From the NCBI GenBank assembly GCA_016946835.1, contig JACVTC010000170.1:36001-100000 (forward strand): a stretch of 64,000 nt of DNA, written 5' to 3'. A program made the translations under genes and the position numbers. The stretch is from Neocallimastix lanati (nom. inval.). Lineage: Eukaryota > Neocallimastigomycota > Neocallimastigomycetes > Neocallimastigales > Neocallimastigaceae. This document shows positions 25,436 through 36,008 of this stretch, one piece after another. Positions within the stretch are counted from its first letter, which is position 1, and every line of letters starts with the position of its first letter. The notes beneath the pieces were generated by a model. That model was not told the origin of the DNA. It did no database searches and was given only the letters and a program-made list of their open reading frames with translations.

Positions 25436-25830
25436 GTAATATTTCCAATGGATGTGAAAACTACTTATTAATTTTCAGCTTTTATATTCACTAATTAAAT
25501 ATATTTGTGTAATCACTCCATCCAGTAGACAAAGATTAAAGTAAATACTTTTGGAAATTAATTTAAGCCTTGTATTGACTAAAACTATCCAAGGAATGAA
25601 ATAATTACTTCATTTCTTAAAAATAAGAATTTTTAACAATTCGTCTCCGAATTGTTCATATTTAAAAAATCCTCATAATGAAATTACAAATTAAATTCTT
25701 GGTATTGACGTTGATGATATGATTATCCCAGGTAAGATTCAAAAAATTTATAAAAACCATGAAATTATTTTTTTTTGACTAAAATTTAAATATCAAATCG
25801 TGTATTGGAATCATAATAAATAAGAAAAAT
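25436..25830 (+). pseudogene. Heavily decayed Ty1/copia reverse transcriptase
   Basis: No open frame survives, but translated fragments match conserved copia RT blocks in order. An FWKL-ALY-LK block near 25550-25590 corresponds to the WKLNKALYGLKQ motif, with stops at three positions. After it come a YF...LK block and, in a shifted frame near 25700-25730, ILGIDVDDMIIPGK, which is the Y/F-VDD catalytic motif region. It lies just 5' of copia element A and in the same orientation. Its decay is far greater than that of the neighbouring elements, so it is an older insertion. Confidence 0.65.
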
Positions 25831-26275
25831 TTTAAATACTCTATCTATCATTTTTTTTATTCCATTTACCATTAACAAATCATCTATAAATGAAGAAAAC
25901 AGTAACATCTCTAACTAATTTAAGTTATTTAATTCTTTTGAATATTTAAATTCTACTAAAAATTATAAAATATAAGAATTTGGAAAATATATTTAAAAAA
26001 ATAATTATTAAAAATAAATTAAAAGCTTTTTTTGTACATTTTCATTGGTTTTATTAATGTATTTTAAAGTTCATTGTATTAATTATTCTTTATATTATTA
26101 TCAAGCCACAAATAATGGAAATAAAATAGTAATTTTAAAAATCAGTAATTTCTAAAATTAAAAATCATTTTTATTATTTAATAAGGTTTATAAATAATTA
26201 AAATATTACTATAAATTATAAATGTTATTGTTATATTTTGTATTTTTTTAATAATATTAAAACAATAATAATAAT

Positions 26276-26524
26276 TGTTAGAATATAAAGAATTAATGTC
26301 GAAATATATTAAATTTATTATATTAATATTCGTTATATAGTTTATCTCATATTTGAAATACATCTTTAATTAATTGTAATAAAAGTTCATTATATTTGGC
26401 ACTAGCCACAACTAGTATAAATAAAATGTAATTTTTCTAAATTTGTTAACATCGTAATTACCTATTAAATATTTTTAATAAATGAAGTTTATGTTAAAAA
26501 CCAAATATTATTTTATTCTTAACG
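26276..26524 (+). repeat. 5' LTR of copia element A
   Basis: It starts TGTTAGAATATAAAG and ends TATTCTTAACG, giving imperfect terminal inverted repeats. It is about 249 bp long. It matches the 3' LTR almost throughout, including the internal CACTAGCC-CAACTAGTATAAAT promoter-like segment. The usual terminal CA is CG in both copies. Confidence 0.85.
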
Positions 26525-26545
26525 ATAGATTAAGAGTCTCATTTG
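26525..26545 (+). promoter_or_regulatory. Possible primer-binding site of element A
   Basis: GATTAAGAGTC, four bases after the 5' LTR, is complementary to the anticodon arm of tRNA-Lys(CUU) (GACTCTTAATC). Some copia elements prime with a tRNA fragment cut at the anticodon loop, so this is possible. The match is short and the assignment is inference. Confidence 0.3.
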
Positions 26546-26557
26546 TTTCAACTAAAA

Positions 26558-26715
26558 ATGAATGCTATGAATTATTTAATTACTGCTGATGAACGCCTCA
26601 ACAGAACCAACTATGAAGATTGGTATCCTACTGTAAGATCTATCATGAAGGCCAAATTTGGAAATACATTGAAGAAGATCTAATTACTACTATGGAAGAA
26701 AGAAGAACTGTTTGA
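26558..26715 (+). pseudogene. Start of copia Gag (element A), truncated and frameshifted
   Basis: The reading starts at the ATG at 26558 with MNAMNYLITADERLNRTNYE, then DWYPTVRSIMK, the usual copia Gag opening (an L-x-x-x-NY-x-x-W pattern). A frameshift at CCAAATTTGG moves the reading to IWKYIEEDLITTMEERRTV, ending at a TGA (26713-26715). Only about 50 codons of Gag remain before unrelated sequence begins near 26797. Confidence 0.65.
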
Positions 26716-26799
26716 AAAGGCGAAAATTAAAAAATAAAATGGAAAATTAAAAATCAATCCACAATTAATACTTCAAAATTTTTGAAAAAATAAGAGAAT

Positions 26800-26896
26800 G
26801 AGACGACAACCCACGGAACCGATCCAGTGTCGTCGGTATCGTTGTGCAATCGCCTCACAGCTCGTCCAGCGAGCCATTTTGGGGAACCCCTGCGAG
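26800..26896. other. GC-rich, hairpin-rich island inside copia element A
   Basis: 58 of 97 bases are G or C, in a region of well under 30% GC. It contains GACGAC/GTCGTC arms (26802-26807 and 26829-26834), a perfect hairpin GCTCG-TCCAG-CGAGC (26860-26874) and the palindrome GGGGAACCCC (26881-26890). It sits exactly between the Gag relic of A and the RT relic of B. It has no recognised identity; it is not tRNA, 5S or a known snRNA by eye. Confidence 0.6.
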
Positions 26897-26915
26897 AAAA
26901 AATGCTTTCTAAAAG

Positions 26916-28402
26916 GATAAATGGATAGAAGCAATATCAAACGAACTTGAAAACCTCTACAACAACGAAACCATGTCCTTAGTAAAAAAGCTACCTGAAG
27001 GAAGAAAACCTATTGAATATAAATGAGTATTCACAAAAAAATATAACGATAAAGGAGAACTTGAAAAATACAAGGCTAGACTAGTGATCAAAGGATTTAA
27101 ACAAATTGAAGGAATTGATTATGACAAGATATACTCTCCCACGTTATCTGTTGAAAGTATGCATTTAGTCATCGCAATAGCTTCATTTAAACGGAATATC
27201 CAACAATTAGACATTAAAGCTGCATATCTAAATGCTCCTCTTAATGAAGAAATCTATATGACAATTCCAGAAGGAGATCCAAACTACAAAAACGGTTTTT
27301 GGAAACTGAACAAGGCTTTATATGGATTGAAACAAGCAGGAAGAATGTGGAATATAACAATCTCTAATTTTCTGAAGAATATAGGTTTTACTCAACTAAA
27401 AAGTGAACAATGTTTATTTTCAAAATCAAACTCTCAAAAAGAAACTACTTGCATTGTTGCATTATATGTAGATGATATGCTTATTACAGGCTTAGATAAT
27501 GAAATAAACTCCACTGTTGAACTAATTAAAAATAAATTTAAAATATCAAAATGTAGTTCAGTAAATCATATACTTGGAATAACTGTCGAACCTACTAAAT
27601 ATGGATATAACATTTCACAAAAGAAATATATTAACGATATTTTAAAAAGATTCAAAATAAATAAAAATCAAAAATCCTCTACTCCTTGTGTAGGTGAAAA
27701 CATCAAAGAAATTAACAATGAACCATTCGATAGTAGTATCAAAGCGCAGTAGGCTCTCTCATACATTTAGGAAAATGCACAAGACCTGATATTGTTTGTG
27801 CAGTAAACAAAGCATCAAGAATAAATAAAAACCCAAATATGACTGATTGGAAAAAGGTATTACAAATATTTAAATATATTAACCAAACCAAAGATTATTA
27901 TTTACAATATAAAAGAGATGGAAATCTTAAAGGCTATACCGACTCCGACTTCGCTGGAGATATAACGAATAGTAAATCGACATCTGGAAATATCTACTTC
28001 CTAGCTTCAGGACCAGTTTTATGGATGTCAAGACAACAACAATGTGTCTCAAGATCCATTGCAGAAGCAGAATATGTTGCATTATCAGAAGCCGTTGCAA
28101 ATGGCCTATGGTTAAAAAATATTCTTGAAGAACTATTTAATAAAAAATTCAAAATAAATCTCTATGGTGACAATAAAGCTAGTCTATATTCCGCCGAAAA
28201 TTTCGCTATTGGAAAAAGACTGAGACACATACGTGTAAGTTACCATTTCTTCAAGGAACACGTTGAAAATAATAATGTTATTTTACAACATATCAAATCC
28301 AAAGACAATCTTGCTGATGTACTCACAAAAGATGTCTATGGAAATAAAATGTTATTCGCAAATAAAATTTTCAAGAAAATCTTGTTTAGGGGGGAATGTT
28401 AA
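26916..28402 (+). pseudogene. Copia RT-RNase H of element B, disrupted
   Basis: It begins KDKWIEAISNELENL at the start of the RT domain. A TGA at about 27025 replaces the Trp of the usual KWVF motif. From about 27070 the frame runs KARLVIKGFKQ, QLDIKAAYLNAPL, WKLNKALYGLKQAGR and LYVDDMLITG, with the YVDD catalytic motif intact. Near 27749 the frame shifts by one base between the RT thumb region and VGSLIHLGKCTRPDIV. RNase H then has its acidic residues in GYTDSDFAGD, AEAEYVALSEA and YGDNKASLYS. The final TGT-TAA codons overlap the first bases of the 3' LTR. Two lesions make it non-functional. Confidence 0.85.
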
Positions 28403-28611
28403 AATATTCACATTATATTTTATATTTTTATATTATTAATATTATACTTTTATATTCTTATTATTATCAATATTATATTCTTATCTTATATTAATATTTT
28501 ATTATTATATTTTTATGTTGTGTAACATCTATCTATGCATATTAATTTATAGAATAATCACATGATTAAAGATATAATTTTTATTATCTTAAAAAAAGTG
28601 AATTCTTAACA
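28397..28611 (+). repeat. 3' LTR of copia element B
   Basis: 215 bp, beginning TGTTAAAATATTCACATTAT directly after a G-rich polypurine tract and ending GTGAATTCTTAACA. The TGTTAA...TTAACA ends form a perfect 6-bp inverted repeat. No second copy is seen in the window. Confidence 0.75.
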
Positions 28612-31600
28612 TTAATAAAAAATTTATGTATTAAATAAATACAAAAATAAATAAAGTTTATTATAAAAACACATATACATTTCTCATATCTAATTTTTTT
28701 TTTTTAAAAGGTTAAGGTAATGCAAGTTTTATCTTAATAGGGTAGTACAAATTTAATTTGAATTATATGATCGGGTAGTAAAAGAATTTTTGTTATATGA
28801 ATTAATTTCAATAACTATAAGATTAGGATTATCCGGTAATATAATAGATCCAAAGGATTGAATTATATAACAGTAAAGGTAACACAAAACAGACAAGGTT
28901 ATAATTGGAATAGGAATCAATAGGCAGTAATTATTCGTTTGGGGGGAGATAAAATCCGAAATTAAAAGATATAGAAGTCTGGTATTAAAGAGATAGTAGA
29001 TAAGACGATTTATTCAAAGATTATTAGACTAAGATAGAGAGGACCGGAAGAGTAGGTATTTATTCTTTTATAGTAGAATAGTAAAAGTAGAAACCCAACG
29101 ATTGCCAAAAGATATTGAGAAGGTAGAATTCCTTAAAGTACAGTAGAATGTCTGCGGGATAGTGTAAAGGTATTGAGGGCTTGAATTAGCAGGTGCTTTT
29201 ATTGTAACGGTGGGGCGAGGTGTAGAGACACAGAAAGGAGAAAACTCAATAGGTTTACACTATCTGTATAAATAATTCGTTTTATTAAAAATATTTTTAT
29301 TAATTATAAAATTTAAAATAATTATTAATATTAATCAACAAAGGTAATATTTCGAATTACTTATACGTTAATTATTATTAATAAAAGCACGAAGAAAAAT
29401 ATTTTCATTCGTGAAGTTCGCACTATTTATACTTTTAACGGAAAAACAGTTTTAACATGTAAAAATAATTTTAAAGAAATATTTAGAAATATGTTTGTAA
29501 TAATTAATAATATAAAGTTTCTAGAATATAGATTTTAATTGATGAAAATGAATCTTATCGAAAAAGAATAAAATAATTTATATAATAAGAATTTTTAAAT
29601 TCATTTCGGTTAAATTACAAACTGAAAGAGTCTTTAACTTTCTATAATTTTATACAGAAAGAATATTCAAGAAGATATTATTAGTAATTAATAAAATAAT
29701 TAATAAAATAATTATTTATGCAAAATGGGTTGAGGTGTGAGTGGTCAAGGTAACTAACCATTGAACCAAGATTCTAATTTTACTAACTGAATGATACGGT
29801 ACCACTATAAGATAAGATTCAGGTAGGAAATTTAGGTTAGAAATATTGTATAAATATTATTGGTTATAATAATTAAAATAATTTATATATATAGGTATTC
29901 CAATAATTATTTTTAAAAGTATGGTTAATTCTTTTATCATAATTAAAATAGATAAATTATATTATTAATGATTCTATTATTATGATAATAAATTAATTCA
30001 TCATTATTATTAATAAGTTTTATTTTATATTTTAAATATTATTTTGAGAATTATATAGTTTTAAGAATTATATTATAAATATTGATAACTATATTTTATT
30101 TAGGAAATATATTTTAAATATTAATAGTTAAATATATTTAATAATGAAATTGTAGTTTTAAATAAAGTTATTAGGAATTTAATAGTTTAAGAGATATGTT
30201 TAATAAAAATATAATATTAAATAATTATTTTAACAATTATATAAAATTAAGAGAATGTAATAATAAATATTTATATATGTAAAGATAAAACAATAAAAAT
30301 AAATAAAGAATAAAATATTATTATAAAACATTATTATTATAAATTATTTTCTTATATTTATTGGAATATATTATTGTGTCATAATTCCCTAGAGAAACGA
30401 CCAACTAAATTAATAACTCGATATGGAATATTTTAAATGTTCTGTATCATGAATGATACAAGATGAAAAGAAAAATAATAATATTTTAAAATTATTATTA
30501 AATTATATTAATTATATAAAGTTTATAATATATATTATTATAAAATTAATTATATAAAAATAGTGAATTATATTAATTATAAATCATATAAATTATAGTA
30601 TAAAATTTAAATACTATAATATAGACTTTGATATTAATGTTTATATAAAATATAATAATTATGATTTAATATAGAGATAATAATTATGAAAAAAAATATA
30701 TAAAAATATTATTATTATAAAAAAAAAAAAAAACTTGTTAATAAATTATTGATATATGTTAATTAGTAATAGTTGATTTAATATAAGAAAAATGTTTTAA
30801 TTAGTTAGGATAGTAGTTTAGCTATTAGTTTTAATAAAATTAGTTGTTTAAATAATTAATTGTTAAATATTATAATTAAATTATAATTATTAATAGTTAA
30901 TTAGTATGATAAAAAAATAAAATAAAATAAAATAATTAAATATTACAATACAAATATCAAAAAAATAAAAATTTTTTAAATAACTAAATAAAATAAATAA
31001 TATTATTATTAGAATATATAATTTAATACAATTCCTCTGTGTAGCGCCCAAAACTATTATAAACACGAATATTTTAAAATATATCGTATCATGAAGATGT
31101 AATAATTTCACTATAATATTTATTATAACAAAATTATTAACTACAACCTGATATTAACATCAAGTTGAGAAAATAAGAAAACAATTAGAAAAAATAAAGA
31201 AAATTTAAACTTATCTGACAAAGAAGAGTTTATTATAAACAAATATAATAAACAACACAAAATATAAAGAACACTTATTGAAAATGTTGTAGATTTTATT
31301 TATTATTATTATATATTTATTTAATATTTGTTATATAATAATAACTCTTGATTTCTCAAAAATTTAGAGAAATCAATAGCTATTTATTCGAAAAATTAAA
31401 TAATAAAATTTTATAAAAAATAATAATTTAAAAGGTTTTCTAACCTTAACAATTATCTTATCTAGAAAAAGATTAGAAGAAAAAACTAGATAAGTTCTTT
31501 AAGGAAAAACCAATTTATTATTATAATAAATTAGAAAAAACCTTAAAGTCCGATAAAATTAATTTATATTTTAATAAGAAAATAAAATACTTTAAAGTCC

Positions 31601-31880
31601 GAATAAGTTAATTCAAATTTTAATTAAAAATAATAATTAAATAATTAATTTATTACTATAGAAATTAATAAAATTTATAATTAATTAAATAAATTAAATA
31701 AAATATATGTATACTAAATAAATTTAAAGAAAAAATTTTTTTAATTAAATTAAAACTATAATTAAATATATAAATACATATTAACTTGATAAATAATTAC
31801 TAATTTAATAAATGAATGTATAAATTATATAATAGATAAATAATTAAATAAAGAAATTATAATTATTTAACAAATAATTA
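28612..31880. other. Unidentified AT-rich sequence inside element A, with a possible Gag zinc-knuckle relic
   Basis: This 3.3-kb filler separates element B from the integrase of A. Between about 28.7 and 29.3 kb the sequence is purine-rich with more G than elsewhere. A frame near 29195-29260 reads RCFYCNGGARCRDTERRKLN, reminiscent of a CCHC Gag zinc knuckle but lacking its His. Two similar short blocks, GAATATTTTAAA followed by GTATCATGA, occur near 30426 and 31067; they may be decayed direct repeats. No open gene is found. Confidence 0.4.
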
Positions 31881-31885
31881 TAGTT

Positions 31886-34294
31886 TCTTACAGAAGATTT
31901 CGTTACACTCCTACGGCTTCCGGAATATTAGAAACAATTCATTCAGATCTAATAGGTCCTATGGGCATTACATCTGGAACAGGCAAGAAATTCATTTTAA
32001 CATTTATTGATGAATTTTCCAGAAAATCATGGATATTTTTACTTAAGAGGAAAAGAGATGTTCCTAATACTACTATTCAATTCTTTGAAACAATTTCAAA
32101 TCGCTTCAACTGTGATATTAAATTCTTTAAAACCGATAATGGATTGGAATTTAAAAATAAGATAATTGAAAAATACTGCTTAAATAACGGTATTACTAAA
32201 CTCTATTCGCCACTTTATAATCCCGAGAATAATGGCAAAGCAGAAAGATTCAATCAAACATTGATCAATTGCGCAAGAACACTTTTATCTTGGAGTAAGC
32301 TAGATCACAAATTTTGGGATTATGCAATTAACTATGCGAATTACTTATATAATATTAACCCACATAGAAGTATAGGAAATGCCATACCTAATGAAGTCTT
32401 CTTCAATAAAAAGGTTGATTTAAAATATATTAAAACATTTGGGTGTATTGCCTATTATAAAAACTTTTCACAAAATAAAGGCAAATTTGAATCTAACAGT
32501 AAAAAAAGTATTTTTCAAGGCCTTAATTTTAGAACACACTGCTATATTGTTATGGATTACGAAGACCTCAAGTTACATTTAGTCTGAGAAGTAGTATTTG
32601 ATGAAGATCAACCCACGAACTTTACTCTACTAGATGAAAACTATAAGGAACAAAAGGCTTCACAAGCAATCCATTACTTTTCAAATGACACTGATATTTT
32701 TATTGAAAATGAACCTCATACAAGTAATGAACAAACAACTTTAAACGACGAATACACTATAGATGATGTTTTAGAAAATCTAAATTCATTTAAAATTTCA
32801 TCTGATAACAATTTCCATTTGAACCCTAATACTATCAATAATATGATTGGCAAAAGAAGATATAGCTTTGATGATAATATTCTCAATAAAAGGAAAAATG
32901 TTGGACAATATCCCTTAAACCTTCCACTAAAAGGAATAGCGATTTTGATATAAATATCAACTCTAAAAAGTAAAATGTTGGACAATATCAAATTAATCCT
33001 TCTACTAAAAGAAGCTTAGATGATGAGAATATTGATATGCTTAAAAATAAAAAGATTAAAGAAAATGAAGTACATAATAATCTACCTGTAAAAAGACCTG
33101 GAAATAACATTGATAATGAAAATAATAAACGAATAGAAATTTCAAACAATGCCAGTGAAATAGCTAATATAACTCTTAATGTTCCATCATCATTCCATGA
33201 AGAAATCACGGGTAAAAATAAAGAAGAATGGTTAAACGCTATTAATGACGAATTAAATAATTTATATAGTAACAAAATTATGACTTACGTTTCTAAATTA
33301 CCAGAAGATAAAAAACCCATAAAAACAAAATGGATTTTCAGCATAAAAAAGGATAGTAATAACATTATCACTAGATTTAAAGCACGTTTAGTCGCTAAAG
33401 GCTTCCGCCAAATCCGAGGAATCGATTATGAATTAACATTCTCCCCAACTTTAAGTATTGACAGTATGAAATTTATTATTTCATTAGCAGCAAAATTTCA
33501 TTGGAATATTTTCCAACTCGATATTAAAGCTGCTTACTTAAACGCAAAACTAGATAAGGATATTTTTGTTAATATTCCTCAAGGAGACAAAAATTATGGT
33601 AAGGGCTATTGGAAATTAAATAAGGCGCTTTACGGATTAAAACAATCGGGAAGAGTATGGAATGGAACTATTACTATTTTTCTTGAAAACATTGGATTCC
33701 AACAACTTGTCTCTGAACCATGTATATTGAGAACCCAAATATTTCAGACTGGAATAAGATAATTAATATTCTTAAATATTTAAATTCAACTTTAAATTAT
33801 AAAATTAAATACACAGGAACAGGGGAATTTATTGCTTTTACGGATGCTGACTTAAGGGGAGATATAACTGATAAAAAGTCAACCTCCGGAAATATAATTT
33901 TATGGGAAAAAGCCCAATTTGTTGGTCATCAAAAAAGCAATCTACAGTAGCTACCTCTACAATGGAAGTGGAATATATCGGAACTTCTTAATGCGCAAAA
34001 AAGGTACTTTGGATAAGAAATATGTTAACTGAATTATTCAACTTCGACAAACCAATTAAAATTTACACTGACAACATTTCTAGTAAAACAATAATTGAAA
34101 ATGGACAATTAAACTCAAAATTAAGACATATTAATTTAAAATTCTATTTTAACAAAGATCATATTAAAATGAAAAGAATTATATTAGAATATATTGATAC
34201 GGAAAGAATGTTAGCCGACGTTTTGACTAAAACTGTTAATGGACCTAAAATGAAGAAATTCTCAAACATAATTTTTGACATAACAGAAAATTAA
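31886..34294 (+). pseudogene. Copia integrase-RT-RNase H of element A, broken by stops and a deletion
   Basis: The integrase core starts near 31886. It has the first Asp in IHSDLIGPM, the second in FKTDNGLEF, and the Glu in NPENNGKAERFNQTL. The frame stops at a TGA (32585-32587) where the next residues (EVVFDE) continue in frame. Further changes occur in the Asn-rich linker. RT resumes around 33200 with KEEWLNAINDEL, KWIFSIKKD, QLDIKAAYLNAKL and WKLNKALYGLKQSGR. At about 33720 the reading jumps directly to a late RNase H-connection segment (NPNISDWNKIINILKYL), so roughly 100-150 codons containing the YVDD active site are deleted. RNase H continues with FTDADLRGD, EVEYIGTS and YTDNISSKTI, with more frame changes near 33950. 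It ends at 34294, 14 bp before the 3' LTR. Confidence 0.85.
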
Positions 34295-34308
34295 GTTTGA
34301 CAGGGGAA

Positions 34309-34564
34309 TGTTAGAATATAAAGAATTAATGTTGAAATATATTAAATTAAATTTGTTATATTAATATTCGTTATATAATTTATCTCATTATATTTGAAAT
34401 ACATCTTTAATTAATTGTAATAAAAGTTCATTATATTTGGCACTAGCCGCAACTAGTATAAATAAAATGTAATTTTCTAAATTTGTTAACATCGTAATTA
34501 CCTATTAAATATTTTTAACAAATAAAGGTTATATTAAAAACCAAATATTATTTTATTCTTAACG
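34309..34564 (+). repeat. 3' LTR of copia element A
   Basis: About 256 bp, starting TGTTAGAATATAAAG and ending TATTCTTAACG, preceded by the polypurine tract AGGGGAA. It is nearly identical to 26276-26524. Confidence 0.85.
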
Positions 34565-34779
34565 ATAATAATAATAATTAATTTTATTATTATAAATATA
34601 TATTACTAATGCTATTATATTATTATTTTTTTGTTCTAGGATTAATTATTAATAAATAATATTATATTTTTATTTTATTTTATTTTATATATTATTATTC
34701 AATAATAAATAATAATAATAATAATAATTAAAAATTCTATAAAATTCAATATAGTTTTCATATATTATTTTATATGTTA

Positions 34780-35590
34780 ATATATATGAAAAAAAATGAT
34801 CATTCAAAGACATTTTTTTTATTCTATTTTGGAAATTATATTATAAAAATAAATTAGTAATAAATGTATATGAAAAAAATGATCATTTAAAGACATTTTT
34901 TTTTTATTTTATTTTGGAAATTCCTTACTATTCTTTATATTATAAAAATAAATTAGCAATAAATGTATATGAAAAAAATTATCATTTAAAGACATTTTTT
35001 TTATTCTATTTTGGAAATTATATTATAAAAATAAATTAGCAATAAATGTATATGAAAAAAATGTTCATTTAAAGACATTTTTTTTATTCTATTTTGGAAA
35101 TTATATTATAAAAATAAATTAGCAATAAATGTATATGAAAAAAATGTTCATTTAAAGACATTTTTTTATTTTATTTTGGAAATTCCTTACTATTCTTTAT
35201 ATTATAAAAATAAATTAGCAATAAATGTATATGAAAAAAATGTTCATTTAAAGACATTTTTTTATTTTATTTTGGAAATTCCTTACTATTCTTTATATTA
35301 TAAAAATAAATTAGCAATAAATGTATATGAAAAAAATGATCATTTAAAGACATTTTTTTTATTCTATTTTGGAAATTATATTATAAAAATAAATTAGCAA
35401 TAAATGTATATGAAAAAAATGTTCATTTAAAGACATTTTTTTTTATTCTATTTTGGAAATTATATTATAAAAATAAATTAGCAATAAATGTATATGAAAA
35501 AAATGATCATTTAAAGACATTTTTTTTATTCTATTTTGGAAATTCCTTACTATTCTTTATATTATAAAAATAAATTAACAATAAAAAAAA
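34780..35590. repeat. Nine-copy minisatellite with 84-bp and 98-bp units
   Basis: The core GATCATTTAAAGACATTTTT (with GTTC and TATC variants) recurs about nine times between 34.79 and 35.50 kb. Spacing is about 84 or 98 bp. The longer units carry an extra 14 bp (CCTTACTATTCTTT). Short and long units are interspersed, as expected from unequal exchange. A frame in 35176-35397 reads through two units but has no support as a gene. The array ends 180 bp before the secreted-peptide gene. Confidence 0.9.
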
Positions 35591-35616
35591 CTATTTTCTA
35601 TATCTTTTAAAAAAAG

Positions 35617-35625
35617 TATAAAAGG
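35617..35625 (+). promoter_or_regulatory. Likely TATA box of the secreted-peptide gene
   Basis: TATAAAAGG lies about 155 bp upstream of the ATG at 35772. The G residues make it stand out from generic AT sequence. Confidence 0.45.
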
Positions 35626-35771
35626 AAAGAAATTTAATCAAAAAAAATTTAAAAAACAAAAATATTTGTTCTTTAATTAGAATAAAAAATAAATTTAGAA
35701 AAAAAAATAAATTTAAAAATAAATAAATAAATTAGAAAAATAAAAATAAATTTAAAAAAATTAATTGAAAA

Positions 35772-36008
35772 ATGCGTTTCAACACTGAATTACTTTTATC
35801 TTTATTAGCTACTGTACTTCTCTTCGGAACTTCTGTAGCCGTACCAAATGGTTACCACTGTGGCTATAATAATTATGGTACATGCCAAAACTATCGTGGT
35901 GGTTGTAATCCAGGTTTCGTTAGATTATATGGAAGTAAAGGAAAGTCTTGCGATGATGGATATTGTTGTATGAGTAAAGATGATCCTCGTGGTGTTGGAA
36001 GAAAATAA
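35772..36008 (+). CDS. Small secreted cysteine-rich peptide, defensin-like
   Basis: A 78-residue precursor. Residues 1-23 form a textbook signal peptide (basic MRFN start, a hydrophobic LLLSLLATVLLF core, and a TSVA cleavage site). The mature part of about 55 residues has six cysteines spaced C-x7-C-x6-C-x14-C-x4-CC. This is the order and C-terminal CC of beta- and big-defensins. The x14 and x4 spacings are close to the big-defensin C-terminal domain, whereas the first two loops are longer. The mature peptide is Gly/Tyr-rich and net basic, ending VGRK. Secretion is well supported. The antimicrobial role is inference from the pattern; a different small disulfide fold (enzyme inhibitor, structural peptide) is possible. 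The gene is intronless, with A-rich untranslated regions, an upstream TATA box and AATAAA-like signals downstream. Confidence 0.8.
   Translation: MRFNTELLLSLLATVLLFGTSVAVPNGYHCGYNNYGTCQNYRGGCNPGFVRLYGSKGKSCDDGYCCMSKDDPRGVGRK

Larger units (their letters stand above)
26897..28611 (+). mobile_element. 5'-truncated Ty1/copia element B nested in element A
   Basis: This segment has RT, RNase H, a polypurine tract (AGGGGGGAA, 28388-28396) and a 3' LTR. The LTR is unlike those of element A. Gag, protease and integrase are missing, and no matching 5' LTR is seen. Its RT shares only family-level similarity with A, so B is a different lineage that inserted into, or recombined with, A. Confidence 0.7.
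26276..34564 (+). mobile_element. Ty1/copia element A, interrupted by nested insertions
   Basis: Two LTRs of the same family bound this interval (26276-26524 and 34309-34564). A polypurine tract (AGGGGAA, 34302-34308) lies directly before the 3' LTR. The 5 bp on both outer sides are ATAAT (26271-26275 and 34565-34569), fitting a target-site duplication inside an AAT-rich site. Internal order is a Gag start, then foreign sequence, then integrase, RT and RNase H relics. The interior contains element B and several kb of unrelated AT-rich DNA, so A was a landing site after insertion. By eye the LTRs differ at about eight positions plus three small indels, so A is not very recent. Confidence 0.75.

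Noticed and set aside
35176-35397. Open frame with an internal protein repeat (NKLAINVYEKN)
   Set aside because: The repeat is simply the DNA minisatellite; unit lengths of 98 bp and frame changes elsewhere argue against coding.
34780-35590. CRISPR-like array
   Set aside because: Units are nearly identical throughout with no unique spacers; this is a minisatellite in a eukaryotic context.
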